DNA of 64,000 bases, taken from the NCBI RefSeq assembly GCF_950295315.1, contig NC_080164.1, positions 109,264,447 to 109,328,446 of the forward strand, read 5' to 3'. The notes beneath the pieces were generated by a model, which saw only the letters and a list, made by a program, of their open reading frames with translations, was not told the origin of the DNA and did not search any database. Positions 1-10,860 of this stretch are shown piece by piece (position 1 is the first letter of the stretch; each line of letters starts with the position of its first letter). The translations under genes were made by a program, and so were the position numbers. The DNA comes from Erinaceus europaeus. Lineage: Eukaryota > Chordata > Mammalia > Eulipotyphla > Erinaceidae.

Positions 1-270
1 AATTGCTTATTTGGGTTTCTTTCTGCTCCAGTTCTTCTCATCACAAATTGATAATATAGCCACAACCAATCAGATTTCCATTCGTTTCTTTGTAGTTCTT
101 CTTTCTTTCTCTTAGGAAGTTTTTCCCTCCTGTCCACATAGGCAATGGTCCAAAATAAATCTGATTGAGGTATTAAATGGATTTTCTGTGTAAAACCATA
201 TTGTCGTCTTTAATTGTTTTTAAAACTATGTGCATGTATTCATTACCTCACTGTTTTTTAAAGTTTTCTT
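1..270. other. Intronic sequence with no recognisable feature
   Basis: AT-rich sequence of the downstream GRID2 intron. I see no repeat, exon or RNA gene. Confidence 0.5.
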
Positions 271-567
271 TTTTTACTATTATCTTTATTTATTTATTGT
301 ATAGAGAGAGTCAGAAATCAAGAAAGGAGGGATGAGATAGGGAAGGGAAAAAAGAGAAGAGAAGAGAAGAGAAGAGAAGAGAAGAGAAGAGAAGAGAAGA
401 GAAGAGAAGAGAAGAGAAGAGAAGAGAAGAGAAGAGGGAGTGAAACCTGCAGCTCTGCTTCATGACTTGCAAAGCTTCCCCATGTGGGTAAGGACTGAGG
501 GCTCGAACCTGGGTCCTTGCACATTGTAATATGTGAGCTTAGCAGAGTGTGCAACCACCCACTCTCC
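271..567 (-). mobile_element. S1 SINE carrying an expanded AGAGA array
   Basis: Antisense S1 SINE: T-rich tail at the low end, then the purine body and CCTGCAGCTCTGCTTCATGA. The reverse complement of the B box (GCTCGAACCTGGGTCC) is near 513. The purine body has grown into a pentanucleotide array, making this copy longer than usual. Confidence 0.8.
352..436. repeat. (AGAGA)n microsatellite
   Basis: About 17 nearly perfect AGAGA/GAAGA units inside the body of an S1 SINE. The purine strand is the plus strand. Confidence 0.95.
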
Positions 568-1080
568 ATTAATTCATTCTTTAAGTACTTAATGAGCAGC
601 TAATAAATATCACACTTTGGGTGTGTAGTTTGTAGGAAGCAAACGTTTTTTCAGGAAGTTACTTGATAATGAAAAAAAAAGGCACATTTCAAAACTAAAT
701 TCACACACACAGAGACACAAAGACTATAAATGAGTAGATTCATCACATTTACTTCTTTAAATATACAAAAATACACCCTTATATATGCAAACATACTCAC
801 CTAAAGAAATCACAGGAATAGCTTTATATGAAAGAATTAGGGCCACTGGCTTGAAACAACTGGAGTTGAGAAGCTTATCTAAGACATCATAGCCCACAAA
901 ACAAGCTTCAAAGAAGAGGAAGCAGGGACTTAATTTTAGAGGGAGAAGAGCTACAGTGCTATAGTTACCTACAAATACCTAGCAGCTTTCTAGAAAAATT
1001 TAATGCATATTATAAAGTGGAAAGGTAGGCAGATTAAAAATACATAAAGAAAAATCATACAGTACATGCTTAGAAAACAT
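568..1080. other. Intronic sequence with no recognisable feature
   Basis: AT-rich, with short A and CA runs near 670-720. Nothing coding or repeat-derived can be supported. Confidence 0.5.
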
Positions 1081-1280
1081 CTGGGCTGGGTAGTGGCACA
1101 CTTGGTTGAGCACACACGCTACAATGTGTAAGGACCCAGGTTCAAGCCCCTGGTCCCCACCTGCAGGGAGAAAGCTTTGTAAGTGGTGCAGCAGAGCTGC
1201 AGGTATCTCACTCTCCTTCTCTACCACCCCACTCCCCCCTCAGTTTCTCACTGACAATTAATAAAGATAATGATAAAAAA
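1081..1280 (+). mobile_element. S1 SINE
   Basis: Sense copy with head GGGCTGGGTAGTGGCAC, B box GGTTCAAGCCCC, the CCCACCTGCAGG segment, a CT-rich body and tail ATTAATAAAGATAATGA. Confidence 0.85.
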
Positions 1281-1286
1281 AGTTGA

Positions 1287-1590
1287 AGGAACTATCAGGT
1301 GGTGGCACATCCCATTAAGCACACATATTACTAAGTGCAAGGGCCTGGATTTAAGCTCCAACTCCCAACCTGCAGGGTGATGCTCCACAGGTCAAGCAGG
1401 GCCACAGGTGTCTATCTTTCTCTCCCTCTTGATCTCCCTATGCTCTCTCAATTTCACTACGTTTTATCTAATGAAAAAGAAAGAAGGAAAAAAAAAACTG
1501 TGAGCTGTAGATTCATAATTCTGGCACTGAGCCCCAGCAAGAACACAGACAGCAATAAAATAAAAATAAAGAAAGAAATTACATCATCTA
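1287..1590 (+). mobile_element. S1 SINE with extended 3' segment
   Basis: The head is TCAGGTGGTGGCACATC and the B box is degraded to GGATTTAAGCTCC. After the CT-rich body and an A run there is an extra segment (GCACTGAGCCCCAGCAA), also seen in copies at 13409, 33050 and 42083. This marks a longer subtype. Confidence 0.75.
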
Positions 1591-3250
1591 TGGGTTGAGG
1601 AAGACTCCACTGTGGGGTGGGGTGACACTTGTCAGAAAGGTTCTGTCTTGATCCAATAAAGGACAGGAGAATTTAACCATATGGCCCTTCCTAAGGAGGG
1701 ACTGACTGTCTTACCATCTGACCCACCAGCCTCCAGCCGGGTCTTAATTTTCTTGACCAGAGAATTCATTTCAGATTTACTCAAGGACAAAAGGTTTACA
1801 AAGTTGAAAAAAGTATTGATGATATACAGACATCTATACTTTTAGTTTGTGAAAAGTATTGTGAGGGTACATTATAGTAATTAAAAAAAACTTGTGGGGG
1901 CTTTGAGTGGGGTTTACACAAATAGGAGGATTATTACTTCACAGGTTATTTAGGTACAGAAAATAGACAAAGGGGCAAAGATGGGCTAGTCATGATCGTA
2001 AGGAGCCATGAGTCTATAAGCCAGTTACCAGCAATGGGCTACACAGGTTCAGGTTCCAGGGGCAGCAGCATGGCTGGTCCCAGAAGGAGAGCAGGCAAAG
2101 GCAGCAGAAACAGTGATTTCTGCCACACATTTGCTCAAGTAACTTTCTATATGCCCACAATCCCTTGTGGGTTTGCATAAGTCTGTTGTATACTCATCAG
2201 GCAGAAGTCAGCTGTATGCTAATTATGGTCATGTCCCAATAGCACAGTAACCTGTGGTGAGGGCAATTTTTTCTGTACTGCAGAATCAGAATTTAGATAC
2301 ACTATTGAAGAACTCCAGCACAACATTCAATCCTTGGCCTTCTGAAGCTACCATTTTCATTTTCTAAATGTCAGGCAGTAAATGACTTTGGCACATTAAA
2401 GACGAACCAGTGACAATCTATTTTCCCAAAAATGCAAAGCTGGAGGTTTTGTATGTGTAAATTAACTGTGGAAGCCCTTACTGCAGATTCTAAGGCTATC
2501 TGAGAAACAATTATACCTAGAAGCTACAATAACTCCTTTCTACCAGTTTATTTCATCAGCTTACAGGAGAAAATTTTTTTTTCCTTTTACAAAGAGACTA
2601 AGCATTATTATGCAATTAAGATTGGTTATGAGACCAATTTTAATCTATTTTTTTCTGAAATATATTAAACCTCAAGGGTTAAATTTTAATGCTGAACCTC
2701 AGCCTTTATAATAAAAAAGTAGCAATTGAAAAGAAAAAAAGATAGAGAAATATTCAGACATATAAACCAAAAGCTAGTACACAATTTCTCTTCTAAGATA
2801 AAACATAAATTGATCCTTTGAACTGAATATTTAATTTCATCTTTAAAATTCATGTCTGTAACAAACTTAGTTTTCAATAACAGTAGATGATGCCATTACT
2901 TTAATTATGCTGAAATTTGTTTCATTATACTGAATGGCAGGGGTAACCACATTCCTTGTGAGAGCTTAGGGATACAGAAAAACAGGTCATTTTAAATTTG
3001 GGCTTTGAGATACTCTAGCATTTATCTTCAAAGAGACACAGCATCTAGCATCTTGGTTTACTAACTGATACACCACTTTATATAAAAGTAAGAATGCATG
3101 TAAAAACTGACCTAGACATAAATCAAGGGGAGATGAGAAGTTGTGCCTGTGTGTAATAGACCATAGTAAACCAGTGTGTATTTGATAATGATTTTGTATG
3201 TGTGGTTTCAACTTAGAGAATCATATACAATAATAAGTTTTTAAGTATCA
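1591..3250. other. Repeat-poor intronic block
   Basis: About 1.7 kb with no SINE or L1 end that I recognise. 1591-1740 may be a decayed repeat remnant; the rest looks unique and AT-rich. Confidence 0.5.
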
Positions 3251-3437
3251 CCTTATTTATTTATTTATTTATTAGATAAAGACAGAGAAATTAAGAAGGA
3301 AGGGGGAGATAGAGAGAGAAAGAGACAGACACCTGCAGCATTGCTTCACTGCTTGTGAAGCTTTCCCCCTACAGGTGGGAACCAGGGACTTGATCCTAGG
3401 TCCTTGCTCAACCACGTGCACCACTGCATGGCCCCAA
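3251..3437 (-). mobile_element. S1 SINE
   Basis: Antisense copy: (TTTA)n tail complement at the low end, body ACACCTGCAGCATTGCTTCA, and head complement ACCACTGCATGGCCCC at the high end. Confidence 0.85.
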
Positions 3438-3933
3438 ATATTGCCTTTTGGATGTGTTCTATATGAATACACATATAATCATTCAAATAAACAAAATAAA
3501 TATTTATCATATTTGAAAAAACTTTAAAAAATAGTAAAACAAACAAACAGGAAACTGTGTTTTCATCAATTCCAGTGAAAAAATAAATTGCTCCTTTTAT
3601 ATTCTTGACAAATTCAGAGGGTGGGGAAATATAACCTTCACTCATGCAATGCAAGAGAGCCAAAACTTATCCAAAGGTTAGGATCTGGTCTCACATCTAA
3701 CTCCCAAGCACAGGCAACTCAGCTGATTCGAACTGACAGCATCCTGACTCAAGGTGATCAACCTGCAAGTAACGTGTATATTTTGTCACTGGCTACACAG
3801 TGACAGCTTGAAAGTTTATCCACTAGAAGCCATTCATTCCTTCTGAGTCATAAAGATTCTGTCAGTGGAGCCTTCACTTTGAACACACAATCTGGTAGAT
3901 CTATAGGGTAACTGTTTGCATGGTACTGCTTTT
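3438..3933. other. Intronic sequence with no recognisable feature
   Basis: No repeat recognised. Short open frames here lack splice signals or recognisable protein similarity. Confidence 0.45.
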
Positions 3934-3950
3934 CCTTGATAAGTATCTTT

Positions 3951-4211
3951 TTTTAAAAATTTATTTTCCCTTTTGTTGCCCTTGTTTTTCATTGTTGTTG
4001 AGGTTATTATAGTTGTTAGATAAGACAGAGAGAGATGGAGAGAGGAGGGGAAGACAGAAGGGGGAGAGAGCAACACCTGCAGACCTGCTTCACCGCTTGT
4101 GAAGTGATTCCCTGCAGGTGGGGAGCTGGGAGCTTGAACCGGGATCCTTTCTATGGTCCTGTGTTTTGCACCATGTGCACTTAACCCGCTGTGCTACCAC
4201 CCAACTCTCCC
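3951..4211 (-). mobile_element. S2 SINE with 17-bp target-site duplication
   Basis: Antisense S2 copy: TTTATTTTCCCTTTTGTTGC, a TTG-rich stretch, a GA-rich body, then GGAGCTTGAACCGGGATCC and a head complement ending CCCAACTCTCC. It is flanked by a 17-bp direct repeat, CCTTGATAAGTATCTTT, at 3934-3950 and 4212-4228, as expected for L1-driven integration. Confidence 0.9.
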
Positions 4212-4469
4212 CCTTGATAAGTATCTTTGAAGACATGGCTTATGCACGTGAAGGATCTGCCCATGTATAAATTTATTTAAAAAAAAAATCTACTCCACAA
4301 ACCAATTCAACTTTCCCATCTACAAATGGAGCCTGAGATCCACAAATGAGTTTTGCAGTACTCTTCAAATAATTATAGAGTTCATTTTGGAAACTCAACA
4401 GTTCAGGTGCCAATAAAAATTAGTTTGGTAGAAGAAAACATCTGAGTTTCAAAAGCAAATAAAAACAAA

Positions 4470-4755
4470 ATGTTGGAGAAGATATTTACACACTGTATTT
4501 CAGTAAAGGACCAGTAACCAAAATATGTAAAGAGGTCAGTAAACTTAGCACATAATAAAAACAAACAAACAAAAAACATTATAAATGAGAGAAGGACATG
4601 GACAGAAAGGCACATCTCTTTAGCAAGGAAGAGATAAAAAGGTCAACAGACACACAAGAAAGTACTCAAAGTCACTGATCATCAGATAAATGCAAATGAA
4701 GACAACAGTGAGATACCATTTTACACCTGAAAGAATGTCATAAATTGGAAAAAAA
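4470..4755 (+). mobile_element. L1 ORF2 3'-region fragment
   Basis: Decayed sequence collinear with the 3' part of L1 ORF2 (compare the better copy at 6230-6440): the stretches around ACCAGTAACCAAAATATGTA and GAGATACCATTTTACACCTG. Older and more diverged than the L1 that follows. Confidence 0.7.
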
Positions 4756-5088
4756 CAGTAATTTGGTGGAGCCAAGATGGTCACTTGGAGACAACACCTG
4801 GTGTGAACTCCAGAGTAAAGCAGATTTCAACCTGGGATTCTGGGGAGAGGGAAGGATTTCTGACCTTCAGTGGTAAGGGAGAGCAAGGGGTGGTCAGGGT
4901 GACACCAAAAAAGAGTCCTATAACCCAGTCTTCTTGGACTGGCAAGCAGAGGCCAAAAGGACAAAGGAAAGGAAAATCTTTAGCTTGACTATTTCTGAAC
5001 TCACCCTTACCCCCACCCCAAAACCAGCCCTACAGGCTGGCCAGCTGCTCCTAGCAGATACAGCAGTATTTCAAAAAGATTGTTCATC
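4756..5088 (+). mobile_element. L1 5' UTR-like segment
   Basis: Begins GGAGCCAAGATGGTCACTTG, a typical L1 5' start motif, and continues into GC-richer leader-like sequence. It then joins ORF2 sequence directly, so ORF1 and the first half of ORF2 are missing. Confidence 0.65.
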
Positions 5089-6918
5089 ATGACCAAGTGG
5101 GATTTATCCCAGGAATGCAAGACTGGTTCAACATACATAAGTCAATTGGATTGGAAGAAGTCGAGCTCTCACTATTTGCAGATGATATGATAGTATACAT
5201 AGAAAAGACTAAAGAATCCAGCAGAAAACTACTGGAATTTGTTAGGCAATATGGTAAGGTGTCAGGCTAAAAAATATATGTACAAAAATCAGTGGCATTT
5301 CTTTATGCAAACACTAAGTCCACAGAAGAGGATATCTAGAAATCCTTCCCATTCACAGTTGCAGCAAAATAAATAAAATACCTAGGAATAAATCTTACCA
5401 AAGAAATGAAAGACTTGTAAACTGAAAACTATGAGTCACTATTCAAGAAAAGAGAAAATGATATGAAGAAATGGAAAGACGTCCCATGCTCATGGATTGG
5501 AAGAATTAATATCATCAAAATGAATATTCTCCCAAAAGCCACATACAAATCTAAAACAATACCCATCAAAGTTCAACCAAGCTTCTTTAAGAAAATAGAA
5601 CAAAAATTACAACCATTTATCTGGAATCAGAAAACACCTAGAATCACCAAAACAATCTTGAGGAAAACCAACAGAAATAGAGGCATCACACTCCATTTAA
5701 TATCAAATGATATTAAAAGGCCATCATCACCAAAAACAGCCTGGTACTGGAACAAAAATAGACACAGAGACCAGGGGAACAGAATCGAAAGCCCAGAACT
5801 AACCCCCACACCGGTGGACATCTAATCTTTGATAAAGGGGACCAAAGTATTAAACAGAGAAAGGAAGCTCTTTTCAATAAATGGTGCTGAAAAAACTGGG
5901 TTAAAACATGCAGAAGAATGAAACTGAGCCACTTTATCTCATCAGAAACAAAAATCAACTCCAAATGGATCAAGGACCTGAATGTTAGGCCATAAATTAT
6001 CAAATACTTAGAGAAAAACATTGGTGGAACACTTTCCTACCTAAACCTCAATGGCATCTTTGATGATAAAAACCCAATTGCAAGGAAGACTAAAAAAAAA
6101 AAAACAAAAACAAAAAAACAGTGGGACTATAGAAAATTGAAAAGCTTCTACGCAGTCAAAGAAACCATTACCCAAACAAAGAGAGTGCTCACAGTATGGG
6201 AGAAGATCTTCACATGCTATACATCAGACAAGAGACTAATAACCAAAATATACAAAGAGCTCAACAAACTTATCAACAAAAAAGCAAATGACCCCATTTA
6301 AAAATGGGAAGAGGATATCAACAGAATATTCACTACAGAAGAGATCCAAAAGGCTAACAAGCACGTGAAAAATTGCTCCAGGTCACTGATTGTCAGAGAA
6401 ATCCAAATAAAGACAATATTGAGATACCACCTCACCCCTGTGAGATTGGCATACATCAAAAAGGACAGCAGCAACAAATGCTGGAGAGGCTATGGGAACA
6501 AAGGAACACTTCTGCACTCCTGATGGGAATGTTATTGGTCCAACCTCTGTGAAAAGCAGTCTGGAGAACTCTCACAAGGCTAGATATGGACCTTCCATAT
6601 GACCCAGTAATCCATCTCCTAGTGATATACCCCAAGGACTCCATAACACCCAACCAAAAAGATATGTGTACACCTATGTCCATAGCAGCACAATCCATAA
6701 TTGCTAAAACCTGGAAGCAAAGTAGGTGCCCAACAACACATGAATGGCTGAGAAAGCTGTGGTATATAAACACAATGGAATACTATGCAGCTATGAAGAA
6801 CAATGAACCCTCTTTCTCTGACCCATCTTGGATGGAGCTAGAAGGAATTTTGTTAAGTGAGCTAAGTCAGAAAGACAAATACGAGTATGGGATGATCCCA
6901 CTCATCAACAGAAGTTGA
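5089..6918 (+). pseudogene. L1 ORF2 (3' half), decayed reverse transcriptase region
   Basis: L1 ORF2 encodes an endonuclease and reverse transcriptase. Only the later part is present. The catalytic LSLFADDMIVY motif is readable near 5168-5200. Two longer frames follow: 5463-5825, beginning MKKWKDVPCSWIGRINIIK, and 6586-6918, with LWYINTMEYYAAMKNN, characteristic of the L1 ORF2 C-terminal region. Stops and frameshifts break the frame between them. A poly(A) run near 6092-6120 has expanded inside the coding region. The stop at about 6918 is followed by the long L1 3' UTR. The orientation is antisense to GRID2. It cannot make a working enzyme. Confidence 0.9.
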
Positions 6919-7868
6919 GAAAGAAGAACAGAAAGGGAAACTCAAATCAGGATTAGACTGAGTTTGGAGTAGGGCACCACTTTCTGGGTTGAAAGTGAGG
7001 GTGATTGTTTGGCTTCACTGGGAGGGGGTGGGGATGGGGTGGGACACAGTCTTTTGGTGGTGAGAATGGTCTTTATGTACACTCCAATTAACTTTTAGTC
7101 ATATAAATCACTAGTTAATTAATATGAGGGGAAAACTGATTGAATGTCTCAAATTTTTTAATGCACAGACCATAGGCTGTCATTGATATGCTGACTCTCT
7201 TAAAAGCTTAACCCAGGGAGAACAGAAGCAACTGGTGACATTACTCTATAAGACATAGCTATACAAATAATGTCAAAGGACATAAATTATGGTGATGTTG
7301 TTTATAATACAGCAAATACTAACCAACGAAAAGATTTTCAAAGTTAACCCAACTGCCGAATAATTTCACTTGAGCAATAGCTATCTACTGCCTTCTTAAA
7401 TCTGAAAACAACAGGAACCTCCCACTTCCTCTATAGAGCCTATACTTCCCCCAGTCCTGTAGGGTGGGGCTCACTTTCCTGCATGTTTCTCTCAATTCAT
7501 ACCAAATTATACTGCATCTGCTGATCCCAACTTAATCAATGCAATGAGTTCCAACCTCAACATGCTTCATTTCAGACTTTGTTCAGAAACGTCAGGCATG
7601 GAATATCAACACTTCAGTCTCATTACTCAGGTGAGACCTTTCCTTTCATAGGATTCTCTAATTCCATGTCAGGTGGCTCACTTCCTAACAAAGTCCCAAA
7701 ACCTAAATATAGACCAGGTCCCATGAGATAGGACATATGTTCACATATATCTATAAATTAGGACAAAATATATACCTGAAAGCAAAAATGCTCAACAGTC
7801 TTCAGTGAGTATATACAGCAAGCAAGTAGAAAGAAGTAAAAAGTGCCCAATGAAATAGTATCTACTTA
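6919..7868 (+). mobile_element. L1 long 3' UTR, part 1 (interrupted by ERV-A)
   Basis: Collinear with 14040-15110, for example GTTGAGAAAGAAGA near the start and AGCAAGCAAGTA near the end. The sequence breaks at 7868 where ERV-A begins and resumes after 9723. No open frame of note. Confidence 0.8.
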
Positions 7869-8269
7869 TGTTGGTATGCTTCTGGATTCTGCTTGTGAGA
7901 CCTTCTGTTTTTATCATTACATTGGGTTCACTTGTGTTGCTTGTGATGTGTTCTGTTTGCATGTCCACTCTTGGCTGGACATCCCCCTGCCTCTGGGACA
8001 TTGGTTTGGTCTTTCCCCCCTGCCTCCGGGACATTTGGTTTAGTCCTCCCTGGTTCATGCTTTTTCCTTCTCCCCGTCCCCTATCATACTTATTTCCTTT
8101 GTTCCCGACTCTTCCACCTCAGGAGGGATGAGGAGAGAGATGCAGGACAGATTTGTGTTGTGATTAGGTTTTTGGACTGCATCCCCACTCATGAATAAAG
8201 ATTGAACTTCGTTCTCAGCTCAGCCATGAGTCCCTGGTTGTCTCTCCTGCCCACGAAGCTAGCACAGCA
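7869..8269 (+). mobile_element. ERV-A 5' LTR
   Basis: 401-bp long terminal repeat starting TGTTGGTATGCTTC and ending AGCACAGCA, with the expected TG...CA ends. A polyadenylation signal AATAAA is at 8194-8199. The first 250 bp or so recur as the 3' LTR at 9443. The R/U5 part resembles that of ERV-B (TGGTTGTCTCTCCTGCCCAC against TGGTCGTCTCTGTTACCCGC). Confidence 0.9.
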
Positions 8270-8272
8270 AAA

Positions 8273-8290
8273 TGGCACCTGAACAGGGAC
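8273..8290 (+). promoter_or_regulatory. ERV-A primer-binding site, tRNA-Lys type
   Basis: TGGCACCTGAACAGGGAC lies 3 bp after the LTR end. It matches the lysine-tRNA primer-binding sequence except for two changes consistent with CpG decay. It primes minus-strand DNA synthesis in the retroviral cycle. Confidence 0.88.
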
Positions 8291-8350
8291 AAGAATCTCT
8301 GCTCCACACACATGCAGCAGACCAAAAGAGACCAGATAAGTAAAGCCACC

Positions 8351-8569
8351 ATGGCCTGCCTTTCTGCTTATGAAGAGGTTTCCAAAAGCCTCTACCCTTT
8401 CTTCATGAGACAGTTTCTCTGTCTCTGGAACATTTTGATCTTGGCCACACTTTGGCCTGCTGCTCACCTGCCGGAACCTGCTCGCCCACCGGAACCTGCT
8501 CACCACTGCGCGTGGGCTCCCTCCACGCTGCTTAGCCACTGGGAGCAGGGCAGCGGGCACTGCAGGTAG
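8351..8569 (+). CDS. ERV-A small ORF (72 codons), unidentified
   Basis: The ATG sits in a near-optimal Kozak context (GCCACCATGG), 61 bp after the primer-binding site. The product starts MACLSAYEEVSKSLYPFFM, followed by a short hydrophobic stretch (LCLWNILILATLW) and a proline-rich tail. I do not recognise it as matrix, protease, polymerase or envelope. A diverged counterpart is in ERV-B starting at 58610, where the alignment reads M-A-x-x-S-A-x-E-E-x-S-K-x-L-x-x-F-F. The frame stops at 8569; further sequence related to ERV-B coding continues in another frame. It may be a broken leader or gag-like reading frame, and no function can be assigned. Confidence 0.5.
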   Translation: MACLSAYEEVSKSLYPFFMRQFLCLWNILILATLWPAAHLPEPARPPEPAHHCAWAPSTLLSHWEQGSGHCR

Positions 8570-8600
8570 GACTGCAGCCCATCATGGCCCCCGCCCTGGT

Positions 8601-8864
8601 GTGCCTTGGCCTGCGCCTTCTACATGGCTGGCCCGCCCGCCCTCCTGCTATGATGCCTGGGCAGATCCTGGATCCCTGGTGACCATGGGCTCCCTGCCAG
8701 AACTGGGTCCCCTGGCCGGGATCCCCAGCTCAGCTCTGATGGCAGAGGAGCTGAAATATGCAGACATCTGTGCAGTGATTGCACCCCTGCACTTCCCAGA
8801 GGTGAAGTTGGGCAAGAGGTCACCACAGGACAATGCACCCCCCAAAACCAATGATGTGACCTGA
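8601..8864 (+). pseudogene. ERV-A second open segment, unidentified
   Basis: Open stretch of 87 codons without a convincing start, in a different frame from the first ORF. Segments PPSCYDAWADPG and KYADICAVIAPLHFPEVK have counterparts in ERV-B near 57840-58090 (LPSCYKFWNDPG), suggesting the region once coded for protein in both. It was probably continuous with the upstream ORF before a frameshift. No family is recognised. Confidence 0.45.
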
Positions 8865-8869
8865 CATGA

Positions 8870-9425
8870 CCTGAAGAAACAGATTCACAGACTCCAAAGC
8901 TCACTTTCTACAGAAAAGCAGAATTCTGGTGGCTGATCTTTCCCATCGAGGCAGACGTGCAACATTTAATCCCCTGGCATTTCTTCCCCTTGCCATCTAC
9001 TTTGGACTGAGACTTCTCTCAGACTTACTGGTACACTTCTTGGACACTTTACCCAACTCTACAGCAGTTTCCCTTTACGCTGCTGGGTTTCTCAAAGACT
9101 GACTGCAGCCAGCTGCCTTGGGACTCTATTGGCCACACACACCCCAACCTTGCTAGGTAATGCCCACAGAGTCAGGAAACACCCGTTGAGGCATGAAGCA
9201 CCCCCAGAGGCAAGAGATGCCCACAGAGGCAGGAAATGTTCTTTAGCCTGATAGGCCTTACCCACAGAGGTAAGAAACGCCCCCCCTCAGGCCTTCCCTT
9301 GGCATCACACTGGTTCTTACTGCTCTCTTATATGTTCCTCCATGTCTTGTTCCAGTTATTTTGAAAATGCCTGTATGATATAGGTTTCTGTTCTCCCCAC
9401 ACTCCTCATACTATGGCCATTAGTT
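8870..9425 (+). mobile_element. ERV-A non-coding internal region
   Basis: Internal sequence without pol or env similarity. From about 9159 to 9275 a degenerate unit of roughly 25-27 bp built on CCCACAGAGGCAAGAAA recurs four or five times. Confidence 0.6.
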
Positions 9426-9440
9426 AAAAAGAAAGGGAGA
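9426..9440 (+). promoter_or_regulatory. ERV-A polypurine tract
   Basis: AAAAAGAAAGGGAGA ends 2 bp before the TGTTGG start of the 3' LTR. This is the expected primer for plus-strand synthesis. Confidence 0.85.
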
Positions 9441-9442
9441 AT

Positions 9443-9722
9443 TGTTGGTATGCTTCTGGATTCTGCTTGTGAGACCTGTTTTTATCATCACATTGGGTTC
9501 GCTTGTGTTGTTTGCGATGTGTTCTGTTTGCATGTCCACTGTTGGCTGGGCACCCCCTGCCTCTGGGACATTGGTTTGGTCTTCCCCCTCTCGCCTTCGG
9601 GACATTTGGTTTAGTCCTTGCTGTTTGTGCTTTTTCCTTCTCCCCGCCCCCTATCATACGTATTTCCTTTGTTCCTGACTCACCTGCTGGAGGAGAGAGA
9701 TGCAGCATAGAATTGTGATTAG
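9443..9722 (+). mobile_element. ERV-A 3' LTR, truncated
   Basis: Starts TGTTGGTATGCTTC and follows the 5' LTR with small differences (for example missing TTCT after GAGACC), then loses similarity after GTGATTAG, before the region holding AATAAA and U5. The end of the provirus has been deleted, so no TSD can be assessed. Confidence 0.85.
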
Positions 9723-10860
9723 AAGAGATTAGTTTTTTTGAGAGCAAAATACTGGCATACTTTAACAATGATCCTTTAGTCACTATCAGTACAGCCCATC
9801 AGCTGGGGCCCCAATCAGTGAATCCTGAGATTCCCAAACAGACAAGATGTGCCTAGACCTTGAATAAAGCCCTCTCTACATTGTTACTAGTCATCTCTAT
9901 CAGTAATAACACAATAGACCCTTTTGTGGGCCTCCATAGGCAATTGCCCTCAACATGGATCAACAAAGGTAGAGAATGTTCCATCCTCTGAAGGGAGGAT
10001 GGACAACATACTCTATCTTCCACCTGAGGAAGATGGGCCCTGAAATTGGGGAATCTTGGAATGTTCCTACTCATGACCACAGAATGTGAGCTCAGATCTA
10101 CAGGGATGCAAAGGTCACATAGGCTCCAAAGCTGGATATGGGCCCCAGGTCAGATCAAATTAATGGGGTTTACAGTAAACAATATTTATATACCTTTCCC
10201 ATATTTGGGAGCTACTCTCTTCCCTGATCCAGCTTTCTGGTCCTTTTTCCAGCCATGAAATCATCTCCCCAGACAATAACCCGGGTCCACCTGCATATTC
10301 ATGATGTCAGGCTCAGAAAAAAAAAAGCAACAGTATACTCATGCACCCTTTAATAAAACTAAAATATGCCTACTAGCTATCTACAAAACAGAAGCCCCCC
10401 AAATCTTTGTCTGCATTATTCCAGCCTTTAGGTTCATTATTAGTCAACAACTTGTTTGGCTTTATATGTGAACTCCTTTTTCAGCCACTAGGTTCCAGAT
10501 GCTACCATGATGCCAACCAGACTTCCCTGGGCAGACAACCTCACCATTATGTCCCGGAGACCTGCTTCCCCAGAGCCCCACCCCACCAGGGAAAGAGAGA
10601 GACAGGCTGGGAGTATGGACTGACCTGTCAATGCCCATGTTCAGCGGGGAAGCAATTACAGAAACCAGACCTTCCACATTCTGCACCCCATAATGTCCCT
10701 TGGTCCATGCTCCCGGAGGGATAAAGAATACGAAAGCTATCAGGGGAGGGGGTGGGATACAGAGTTCTGGTGGTGGGAATTGTGTGGAGCTGTACCCATC
10801 TTATCCTATGGTTTTGTCAATGTTTCCTTTTTATAAATAAAAATTATATATATATAACAG
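9723..10860 (+). mobile_element. L1 long 3' UTR, part 2, with 3' end
   Basis: Collinear with 35600-36525 from AATAACACAATAGACCC onward, then the shared terminal block (CAATGCCCATGTTCAGCGGGG through GGTGGTGGGAATTGTGTGG) and a TTTATAAATAAAAATTA end. It completes the L1 whose first part ends at 7868. Confidence 0.8.

Noticed and set aside
318..569. Open frame with SSLLF repeats on the minus strand
   Set aside because: It is produced by the AGAGA array inside an S1 SINE.
1992..2180. Possible small exon or ORF in the downstream GRID2 intron
   Set aside because: No acceptor/donor pair in a suitable frame and no similarity to the next GRID2 exon.
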